A stretch of 24,393 bases of DNA from NCBI GenBank assembly GCA_013205585.1, contig JABMML010000290.1, positions 1-24,393 on the forward strand, in the 5' to 3' direction. Shown piece after piece: positions 16,820 to 23,018 of the stretch. The notes under the pieces are model-generated. The model was not told the origin of the DNA. It ran no database searches and was given only the letters and a program-made list of their open reading frames with translations. This DNA is from Chitinophagaceae bacterium (lineage in GTDB: Bacteria; Bacteroidota; Bacteroidia; Chitinophagales; Chitinophagaceae). Positions within the stretch are counted from its first letter, which is position 1. Every line of letters begins with the position of its first letter. Position numbers and translations under genes: made by a program.

Positions 16820-17476
16820 ATGATTACCATCCAAGATTTTTGCTTTAGCCCTTTTCAAGAAAATACTTATGTTTTATATAATGAGTTTAAAGAAGCCGTA
16901 ATTATTGATCCGGGTTGTTATACGCGTATTGAAGAAAAAATGTTGACTGATTTTATTCGTAAAGAAAATTTAAAGCCCAGCTTATTATTAAATACACATT
17001 GTCATTTAGACCATGTCTTTGGTAATAATTATGTGAGTGAAACCTATGGATTGACTGCGCATATTCATCCTAATGAACAAATTGTTTTAGACCGACTGCC
17101 GGAAGCCGCCGCAAAATGGGGCGTTCCGACTGAAGCCTACAAAGGACCCGTTCAATATATACAAGAAGGTGAAATTATCTCATTGGGTAAAGACAGTTTT
17201 AAAGTATTACTTACTCCAGGACATTCTCCAGGAAGTGTTTGTTTTTATCACGCCGAACAAGATTTTATAATTGGTGGAGACCTTATTTTTAAAGATGGTG
17301 TGGGTCGAACCGACTTACCCGGTGCCAACCCCTTGGACTTAATTAAAAGTATTCGTGAACAAATATTTCCTTTACCAGACAGCCTTAGCATTTACTCAGG
17401 CCATGGACCAGTCACTACTTGGGGCAGAGAAAAAGAGCATAACCCTTATATTCAACATATTCGTAATAAATCTTAA
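16820..17476 (+). CDS. MBL-fold metallo-hydrolase, glyoxalase II-like
   Basis: This 218-residue protein is a compact metallo-beta-lactamase fold with a full metal-binding set: THCHLDH (His60, His62, Asp64, His65), His135 (TPGHSPGS), Asp154 (GGDLIF) and His195 (SGHGP). It resembles the short YcbL-type glyoxalase II group rather than classical GloB, which is longer with a C-terminal helical domain. Hydrolysis of S-lactoylglutathione or another thioester is likely but unproven, and many Bacteroidota use other thiols. With only 2 bp between it and pyrD it must be cotranscribed, although no link to pyrimidine synthesis is obvious. Confidence 0.87.
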   Translation: MITIQDFCFSPFQENTYVLYNEFKEAVIIDPGCYTRIEEKMLTDFIRKENLKPSLLLNTHCHLDHVFGNNYVSETYGLTAHIHPNEQIVLDRLPEAAAKWGVPTEAYKGPVQYIQEGEIISLGKDSFKVLLTPGHSPGSVCFYHAEQDFIIGGDLIFKDGVGRTDLPGANPLDLIKSIREQIFPLPDSLSIYSGHGPVTTWGREKEHNPYIQHIRNKS

Positions 17477-17544
17477 CCTATAAATAGTGTTTAGTTAACA
17501 ATTTGATAATGTAGACTCACTTCATAGATCTGCTATTTAAAGGG

Positions 17545-17552
17545 TAATTTCG
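17545..17552 (+). promoter_or_regulatory. Possible -7 box of the two-component operon
   Basis: TAATTTCG differs from TAnnTTTG by one base and ends 11 bp before the response regulator ATG (17564). It implies a leader of only a few nucleotides. Confidence 0.35.
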
Positions 17553-17563
17553 CAGTAATAATT

Positions 17564-18244
17564 ATGGAAGCACCTATAAAAATATTGATTGCAGACGACG
17601 AACCTGATATTATTGAAATCATTAGCTTTCATTTAAATAAATTAGGCTACGAAGTAGCCACTGCTAAAGATGGAACTGAGGCCATTGAAAAAGCAAATTC
17701 ATTTGCACCAGACTGTATTATATTAGATGTGATGATGCCCAAAAGAACTGGCTTTGAAGTTTGTGAATATTTAAGAACGCAGAAACAATTTGACAAAACA
17801 CTTATAGTATTACTTACTGCCTTAAACGATGAGGAATCACATATTAAAGGATTAGAATTAGGGGGAGATGATTTTATTAGTAAACCTATTAGCCCCAAGG
17901 TATTAGTAAGTAGAATTACGGCTCTATTTAGAAGATTACAACCTACTGAATCTGATAAAAAAGTAATTACAATTAATGATTTATTGATTGATATTACACA
18001 ATACAAAACAGTCTTAAAAGGCGTCACCCATGTGCTTGCCAAAAAAGAATTTGAATTATTATACTTACTAGCAGCTCAAGCAGGTCGCGTTTTTTTACGA
18101 GGTGAAATTTTATCACAAGTATGGGGAAACGATGTTATTGTGGGAGACCGTACCATTGACGTGCATGTTAGAAAAATTAGAGCCAAATTAGGCATCGACT
18201 GTATCACCACCGTAAAAGGGGTTGGATACAAATTCGATTATTAG
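17564..18244 (+). CDS. OmpR/PhoB-family response regulator
   Basis: This 226-residue regulator has a receiver domain (about 5-122) with acidic pair Asp11/Asp12, phosphoacceptor Asp55 (IILDVMMP), Thr85 and Lys107 (SKPIS). A winged-helix DNA-binding domain follows (about 132-226: KKEFELLYLLAAQAGRVFLR, DRTIDVHVRKIRAKLG, TVKGVGYKF). All phosphorelay residues are present. The kinase gene follows after 49 bp, so they form a pair. The pair resembles PhoB/PhoR of Bacteroidota, but no phosphate-uptake genes are nearby and the signal is unknown. Confidence 0.93.
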   Translation: MEAPIKILIADDEPDIIEIISFHLNKLGYEVATAKDGTEAIEKANSFAPDCIILDVMMPKRTGFEVCEYLRTQKQFDKTLIVLLTALNDEESHIKGLELGGDDFISKPISPKVLVSRITALFRRLQPTESDKKVITINDLLIDITQYKTVLKGVTHVLAKKEFELLYLLAAQAGRVFLRGEILSQVWGNDVIVGDRTIDVHVRKIRAKLGIDCITTVKGVGYKFDY

Positions 18245-18293
18245 GAATAATTGAATACCTTCATTATGCCTCTTTGAAGGAATCTTTCATTAC

Positions 18294-19340
18294 ATGTTTA
18301 AACAAAAGAATTTAACGCCCAAACAGCTGGCAGCTCTAACTGCGCTACTACTGGCTTCACTGATAGCCTTGAGTATCTTCATGTTATTTTCAAATGCAAA
18401 ATTGTGCATTACTTATTTTATAGTAAGTTTTATTGGTATCTATTTATTAATGGACCAAATTTTAGAATATTTTATTTATCGAAAAATAAAATTAATCTAC
18501 AAACTTATTTCTCAAACCAAGGCAAGTAAAAGAGAAGAAGCTTATCAAAAATATGTACTCCCTAAAAAAGGTATTGACGATGTAAGAGAAGACGTAGAAG
18601 AATGGGCCGCCCAAAAAACAAAAGAAATTCTAGACTTACAATCCAACGAAGCTTTTAGAAAAGAATTTTTACAAAACTTATCGCACGAAATTAAAACACC
18701 CATATTCGCTATTCAAGGTTATTTAGAACTATTGGGCGATGGCGCCATGGACGAACCCGTTACAGGCAAAAAATTTGTACAACAAGCACAATCAAATGTG
18801 CAAAGGCTGGTTCAATTATTAAGTGACGTAGACGCTATTACGAATTTAGAGATTAATAAAGACCCTATTTTAAAACAATCTTTTATTATTCAAGATATTA
18901 TCAATGAGGCTATAAATAATTTAAGTGTAAAAAGAATCAAAAAAAATATTCAATTTCAATTTAAAAAAGGATCTGAATCCCCTATTTATGTTTTTGCAGA
19001 TAAAAATAAAATTTATCAAGTGGTGGTAAATATATTATCTAATGCTACTAAATATGGTAAAATTGATGGCCAAATTACAGCCAGTATTTATAAAATGGAA
19101 GATGAAAAAATACTCATTGAAATTGGTGATGACGGGATTGGTATTGATGAAGAACATCTTCCTCGTTTATTTGAAAGATTTTACCGAACCGATGATGCAA
19201 GAGCCCGTGAAATTGGAGGTACAGGCTTAGGACTCGCTATATGCAAGCATATTATTGAAGCCCATGGAGAAACTATACATGTTAGAAGCAAGGTAAATGT
19301 GGGAACTACCTTTGGATTTACCCTAGCAAGCAAAGCATAA
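18294..19340 (+). CDS. Membrane sensor histidine kinase (PhoR-like)
   Basis: This 348-residue kinase has two membrane helices (about 13-32 and 37-57) joined by a loop of only about four residues, so there is no extracytoplasmic sensor domain. A cytoplasmic linker (about 60-118) leads to the dimerisation domain with His131 (NLSHEIKTPIFAIQGYLELL). The ATPase domain has the N box (VVVNILSNATKYG), G1 (GDDGIGI, 278-284), F box (LFERFYR, 292-298) and G2 (GGTGLGL, 308-314). It is probably cotranscribed with the upstream regulator and phosphorylates it. The signal could be membrane-borne, cytoplasmic, or relayed by a partner protein. Confidence 0.92.
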   Translation: MFKQKNLTPKQLAALTALLLASLIALSIFMLFSNAKLCITYFIVSFIGIYLLMDQILEYFIYRKIKLIYKLISQTKASKREEAYQKYVLPKKGIDDVREDVEEWAAQKTKEILDLQSNEAFRKEFLQNLSHEIKTPIFAIQGYLELLGDGAMDEPVTGKKFVQQAQSNVQRLVQLLSDVDAITNLEINKDPILKQSFIIQDIINEAINNLSVKRIKKNIQFQFKKGSESPIYVFADKNKIYQVVVNILSNATKYGKIDGQITASIYKMEDEKILIEIGDDGIGIDEEHLPRLFERFYRTDDARAREIGGTGLGLAICKHIIEAHGETIHVRSKVNVGTTFGFTLASKA

Positions 19341-19347
19341 TTTTCGT

Positions 19348-19355
19348 TACTTTTG
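19348..19355 (+). promoter_or_regulatory. -7 box of galE
   Basis: TACTTTTG is an exact match to TAnnTTTG, lying 7 bp after the kinase stop and 16 bp before the galE ATG. It suggests galE has its own promoter with a leader of about a dozen nucleotides. Confidence 0.5.
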
Positions 19356-19371
19356 TTGCAAATATTTTCGA

Positions 19372-20391
19372 ATGCAAACTATTCTTGTTACAGGAGGCAC
19401 TGGATATATTGGCGCTCATACCATTGTCGATTTAATTGAAAATGGGTTTGAGGTTATCTCTGCCGATAACTTATCGAGGTCTATTGTTGATTCCTTAAAA
19501 GGCGTTGAAAAAATTACAGGAGTAAAAATAAAAAATTACGAGATTGATTTAACCGATAAAAAAGCAACGGAAGAAATTTTTATCGAACATAAAAACATTG
19601 CAGGTATTATTCATTTTGCTGCCTATAAAGCAGTAGGCGAATCGGTTGAAATGCCTCTTGACTATTATCAAAATAATATTAGTTCTTTAATTAATCTTTT
19701 GCAATTAGCTGTGAAGTACCAATCCAAGCATTTTATTTTTTCTTCTTCTTGCACAGTGTATGGGAATCCAGATACAATTCCAGTTACAGAACAAACTCCT
19801 TTAAAAACAGCAGCCTCTCCTTATGGAGCTACTAAGCAAATGGGAGAAACTATTGTGCATGATACGGCCCTAGCCCATCCTATTTCTGCTATCTTACTTC
19901 GTTATTTCAATCCAGTGGGTGCACATCCTTCTATTGCCATTGGTGAACTACCTATTGGACGTCCTCAAAATTTAGTGCCTGCTATTACACAAACAGCTAT
20001 TGGTAAATTACCTAAGATGCAAGTGCACGGCAATGATTATGATACCCGCGATGGTAGTTGTATTCGCGATTATATTCATGTTTGTGATATTGCACATGCA
20101 CATACTTTAGCCCTACAACTTTCTATTAAAGAGAATAAATTAAATCATTGCGATATTTTTAATTTAGGCACAGGCAATGGCATTAGCGTTCTCGAAGCTA
20201 TTGAAGCTTTTGAAAAAGTATCAGGTGTGAAATTAAATTATGAAATAGGACCAAGAAGGGCTGGTGATATTGTGGCTATTTATGCCAACAACGACTATGC
20301 CATTAAAAAACTAGGCTGGCATTGTAAATTTGATTTAAATGAAATGATGCGCACTGCTTGGGAATGGGAAAAAGCGATTGCAGGAAAATAA
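19372..20391 (+). CDS. galE: UDP-glucose 4-epimerase
   Basis: This 339-residue short-chain dehydrogenase/reductase interconverts UDP-glucose and UDP-galactose. It supplies sugar nucleotides for polysaccharide and glycan synthesis. The NAD-binding GGTGYIGAHT (8-17), the AAYKAVGES segment, Ser125 (FSSSCTVYG) and the catalytic Tyr151-xxx-Lys155 pair (SPYGATKQMGE) are all present. The C-terminal substrate region includes RYFNPVGAHPS, RDGSCIRDYIHV and GPRRAGD, all typical of GalE. Activity on UDP-GlcNAc is possible and not decided by what I can see. It converges on prfA with 13 bp between the stops. Confidence 0.93.
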   Translation: MQTILVTGGTGYIGAHTIVDLIENGFEVISADNLSRSIVDSLKGVEKITGVKIKNYEIDLTDKKATEEIFIEHKNIAGIIHFAAYKAVGESVEMPLDYYQNNISSLINLLQLAVKYQSKHFIFSSSCTVYGNPDTIPVTEQTPLKTAASPYGATKQMGETIVHDTALAHPISAILLRYFNPVGAHPSIAIGELPIGRPQNLVPAITQTAIGKLPKMQVHGNDYDTRDGSCIRDYIHVCDIAHAHTLALQLSIKENKLNHCDIFNLGTGNGISVLEAIEAFEKVSGVKLNYEIGPRRAGDIVAIYANNDYAIKKLGWHCKFDLNEMMRTAWEWEKAIAGK

Positions 20392-20409
20392 TTATTACTT
20401 CTAATTATT
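20387..20409. terminator. Small AT hairpin spanning the galE and prfA stop codons
   Basis: AATAATTA (20387-20394) and TAATTATT (20402-20409) form an 8-bp stem with a 7-nt loop that contains or touches both convergent stop codons. It is AT-only and so weak; it is the only structure available between the two genes. Confidence 0.4.
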
Positions 20410-21469
20410 GTTTCACTAACATTTTCTCTGCATTCTCTGCCACTTGAAGCGCTTCAATAAATTCTTCAATCTCTCCATTTATCACTGCATCTAAATTATA
20501 GGAAGTCACGCCCACTCTGTGATCGGTTACTCTACCTTGCGGCCAATTATAAGTTCTAATTTTAGCACTTCTGTCTCCAGTACTTACCAAGGTTTTACGA
20601 TGTCTTGAAATTTCATCTTCTTGTTTACGTACTTGCTCTTCGAATAATTTTGTTCGCATCATGCCCATCGCTTTTTCACGGTTACCTAACTGTGAACGCT
20701 CTGTTTGACAAATAATAACCGTACCCGTTGGAATATGCGTTAACATTACTTTCGTCTCTACCTTGTTTACGTTCTGTCCACCTGCACCACCGCTTCGAGA
20801 AGTTTCCATTTTCACATCTGCCGGATTCAACACAAAGTCTACTTCTTCTGCTTCTGGCATCACGGCCACCGTAGCTGCTGAAGTATGCACCCTACCTTGC
20901 GTTTCTGTAGATGGTACGCGTTGTACACGGTGCACGCCACTTTCAAATTTCATGGTACCGTATACATCTTCACCCACTACTTCTAATATTACTTCTTTAT
21001 AACCACCCACTGAACCTTCACTCTCACTTACTAGTGCTACTTTCCATCCTTTTTTCTGACAATACCTTGTGTACATTGTAAGTAAATCACCTACAAATAA
21101 ACTGGCTTCATCACCGCCTGTACCTGCTCTTAATTCAATAATGGCATTTTTATCATCCTGGGGATCCTTGGGTATTAATAATTTGGTCAACTCTTTTTCA
21201 AGGCTGTCTTTTTCTGTTTCTAATCCTGGCATCTCCATTTTTGCCAACTCACGCATTTCTGCATCATCCCCATTCAAGGTTTCTTTGGCAAATTTATGCT
21301 CTTCCAACACCTTCATATAACGCTCATAAGGTATAATGATTTTTTCCAAGGAACGGTATTCCTTACTCATTTTACCAAATTCTGATTGGTTATTGATAAT
21401 CTCTGGATTGGTCAAAGCCACGCCCACTTGCTGGAATCTTGCTTTTATGGCTTCTAGTTTGTCTAACAT
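20405..21469 (-). CDS. prfA: Peptide chain release factor 1
   Basis: This 354-residue factor recognises UAA and UAG and triggers peptide release on the ribosome. The GGQ catalytic loop is at 230-232 ([17 protein letters not shown]). The codon-recognition tripeptide is the RF1 type, PST at 186-188 ([17 protein letters not shown]); RF2 would have SPF. The N-terminal helical domain runs to about residue 95. I chose the start at 21469 ([13 protein letters not shown]), which fits the family. The frame extends 14 codons further upstream, but those codons overlap the promoter boxes and are not family-like. Confidence 0.95.
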   Translation of the reverse strand: MLDKLEAIKARFQQVGVALTNPEIINNQSEFGKMSKEYRSLEKIIIPYERYMKVLEEHKFAKETLNGDDAEMRELAKMEMPGLETEKDSLEKELTKLLIPKDPQDDKNAIIELRAGTGGDEASLFVGDLLTMYTRYCQKKGWKVALVSESEGSVGGYKEVILEVVGEDVYGTMKFESGVHRVQRVPSTETQGRVHTSAATVAVMPEAEEVDFVLNPADVKMETSRSGGAGGQNVNKVETKVMLTHIPTGTVIICQTERSQLGNREKAMGMMRTKLFEEQVRKQEDEISRHRKTLVSTGDRSAKIRTYNWPQGRVTDHRVGVTSYNLDAVINGEIEEFIEALQVAENAEKMLVKQ

Positions 21470-21486
21470 AGTCGGTTTTCTGTGCG

Positions 21487-21516
21487 CAAAAATAGCTATT
21501 TTAGTTGTCAATCAAA
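21487..21516 (-). promoter_or_regulatory. Promoter of prfA
   Basis: On the minus strand TTTG (21516-21513) and TATTTTTG (21494-21487) are separated by 18 bp, a good match to the Bacteroidota -33/-7 pattern. The start codon (21469) lies 17 bp beyond the -7 box. Confidence 0.55.
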
Positions 21517-21529
21517 ACAATCCTATACT

Positions 21530-22687
21530 ATGAAATACTTAGTAGCCCTTTTTTTGCTTATAACAGCTGGCGCAAACGCCCAAGCCATTCACTATAAATC
21601 AATATTAGTAGATACCCATAATGATTGCATTACTGCATGTATCGAAAAAAAAGTAAGCCTGGACCAGGACCTTACCGGCATCAACCACTCCGATTTAAAG
21701 CGAATGAAAACAGGGGGATTAGACTACCAATTATTTTCAGTTTGGTGCGATGGAGAAAAAGCCAGCCCTTATGCTTGGGCTATGAGATCGATGGATACAC
21801 TAGAAGCTGTTGCTAATAGAAACCCTGATAAAATTGTCATTGCTAAAAGCTGGAAGCAAATTAATAAAGCCTTAAAGCAAAATAAAATTGTGGCACAATA
21901 TGGTGTGGAAGGTGGCCATATGATTGAAGACAATATTGATAGACTAGATACATTTTATAATAGAGGCGTTCGCTATATGACACTTACTTGGAATAACTCT
22001 CCTTCTTGGGCTAGTTCTCATACCGCTGAAAAAGATCCTAGCTATACTGGACCGAAAGGCTTGACTGCTTTTGGTAAAGAAATTATTGCACGCATGAATA
22101 AGTTGGGCATTATTGTAGACATCTCTCATATAGGGGAAGCTACTTTCTGGGATGCGATTAATACCACTACTAAACCTGTGATTGCTTCGCATAGTAATGC
22201 TTATAGTATTTGTCCTGTTACAAGAAATTTAAAAGATGATCAAATTTTAGCTGTTGGAAAAAACGGAGGTGTGATTCACTTAAATTTCTTCTCAGGTTTT
22301 GTGGATAGTAATTTTAGTAAAAAAGATGCCGCCTTTAGAGAAAACCATAAAGCAGAAATAGATTCTTTACTTGCCACCGGCTTACAACGCGAATACGCAT
22401 TCACGATGGTCTCTGAAAAATATCCCGAAGAAAGCGAAGCCATTAAGCCAGACTTAGAACAATTAATGCAACACTTTGACCATATCGTAAACCTAATAGG
22501 CATTAACCATGTGGGAATAGGCTCTGATTTTGATGGCATTAACTCTGCACCTAAAGAATTAAAAACAGTGTTGGATTATCCTAAATTCACGCAAGCATTG
22601 ATGGCAAGAGGCTACGCTGATAAAGATGTTGCGAAAGTATTGGGAGGGAATTTCCTTAGAGTGTACCGTATAAATAACCCTAATTAA
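21530..22687 (+). CDS. Secreted membrane dipeptidase (peptidase family M19)
   Basis: This 385-residue zinc dipeptidase of the renal dipeptidase family starts with a signal peptide (MKYLVALFLLITAGANAQA). Expected metal ligands are all present: His30 and Asp32 (DTHNDC), bridging Glu127 (GVEGGH), His200 (DISHIG) and His221 (ASHSNA). The acidic residue Asp333 (GSDFDG) takes the place of the family's catalytic Asp. It probably cleaves dipeptides in the periplasm or at the surface; D-Ala-containing wall dipeptides are a possibility given the family's range. The start was set at ATG 21530 because that gives a clean signal peptide; the frame runs 16 codons further upstream over the prfA promoter. The last codons and stop lie in a hairpin. 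Confidence 0.92.
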   Translation: MKYLVALFLLITAGANAQAIHYKSILVDTHNDCITACIEKKVSLDQDLTGINHSDLKRMKTGGLDYQLFSVWCDGEKASPYAWAMRSMDTLEAVANRNPDKIVIAKSWKQINKALKQNKIVAQYGVEGGHMIEDNIDRLDTFYNRGVRYMTLTWNNSPSWASSHTAEKDPSYTGPKGLTAFGKEIIARMNKLGIIVDISHIGEATFWDAINTTTKPVIASHSNAYSICPVTRNLKDDQILAVGKNGGVIHLNFFSGFVDSNFSKKDAAFRENHKAEIDSLLATGLQREYAFTMVSEKYPEESEAIKPDLEQLMQHFDHIVNLIGINHVGIGSDFDGINSAPKELKTVLDYPKFTQALMARGYADKDVAKVLGGNFLRVYRINNPN

Positions 22688-22707
22688 AAAATAAGGGTTA
22701 TTTATAC
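22668..22707 (+). terminator. 14-bp perfect hairpin over the dipeptidase stop codon
   Basis: Arms 22668-22681 (GTATAAATAACCCT) and 22694-22707 are perfectly complementary. The TAA stop (22685-22687) lies in the 12-nt AT-only loop. The sequence continues TTTCTCT, a weak U-run. Confidence 0.7.
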
Positions 22708-22770
22708 TTTCTCTAAAGATTTTTATTTAAAAAAATTCTTTTTTAAAATGAGATAAATAACCCTAATTAA
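22670..22770. repeat. 18-bp direct repeat copying the dipeptidase gene end
   Basis: ATAAATAACCCTAATTAA occurs at 22670-22687, where it is the end of the coding sequence including the stop, and again exactly at 22753-22770, immediately before and into the next hairpin. The period is 83 bp. Confidence 0.75.
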
Positions 22771-22811
22771 TGAATAAGCCTCTTGATAAAAATCTAAGAG
22801 GCTTATTCATT
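22769..22811 (+). terminator. 16-bp perfect hairpin, probable terminator
   Basis: AATGAATAAGCCTCTT (22769-22784) pairs perfectly with 22796-22811 over an 11-nt loop, followed by TTTTAT. This is the best intrinsic terminator candidate for the dipeptidase transcript. Confidence 0.75.
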
Positions 22812-22815
22812 TTTA

Positions 22816-22828
22816 TCTAATGATTTTT
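22816..22828 (+). repeat. Recurring TCTAATGATTTTT element, copy 4
   Basis: It lies between the hairpins 22769-22811 and 22829-22857, on the sense strand of the upstream dipeptidase gene. It shares 16 identical bases (TCTAATGATTTTTCAA) with the copy behind the thiolase gene. Confidence 0.6.
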
Positions 22829-22857
22829 CAAGCCTACCCCATAAACGGGTAGGCTTG
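22829..22857 (+). terminator. 11-bp hairpin after element copy 4
   Basis: CAAGCCTACCC (22829-22839) pairs with GGGTAGGCTTG (22847-22857) over a 7-nt loop. TTT follows on plus, and five A lie on the other side when read on minus. It could be a back-up terminator. Confidence 0.6.
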
Positions 22858-23018
22858 TTTAATTAACCTAAGAAATAAAATTTAAGGGCCTTTTTTAATA
22901 AACTATTAATATACCTAATTAAAAAATAAGGACTATTTATACTAGCTTTAATAATTAATTCAAAGAAAAAAATTTTGCGTAGTGCATTATTGAAAATCAC
23001 CTATACAAGACCTTAAAT

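Larger units (their letters stand above)
22680..22943. repeat. Direct repeat of hairpin segment, 235 bp apart
   Basis: The 29-bp segment 22680-22708 recurs at 22915-22943 with two mismatches. Both begin CTAATTAAAAAATAAGG and end TATTTATACT. At the second site the left arm of the stem has decayed, so the hairpin is imperfect there. Confidence 0.75.
22688..23018. other. 331-bp gene-free stretch with hairpins and repeats
   Basis: I see no credible coding sequence here. It is very AT-rich. It holds the right arm of the dipeptidase stop hairpin, the 16-bp hairpin at 22769-22811, element copy 4 at 22816-22828, the hairpin at 22829-22857, and repeat copies at 22753-22770 and 22915-22943. The last 75 bp should contain the promoter of the YHYH gene, but no clean TAnnTTTG box is visible. 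Confidence 0.7.

Noticed and set aside
17477..17544. Possible phosphate-regulator binding site upstream of the response regulator (GTTAAC-containing segment)
   Set aside because: Only one short symmetric hexamer is visible, with no tandem direct repeats as in a known PHO box, so there is no basis for a call.
21470..21511. 14-codon N-terminal extension of prfA
   Set aside because: It runs over the -7 box of its own promoter and has no family similarity; Met at 21469 gives the normal RF1 N-terminus.
21482..21529. 16-codon N-terminal extension of the dipeptidase
   Set aside because: The downstream ATG gives a clean signal peptide, and the extension overlaps the prfA promoter on the other strand.
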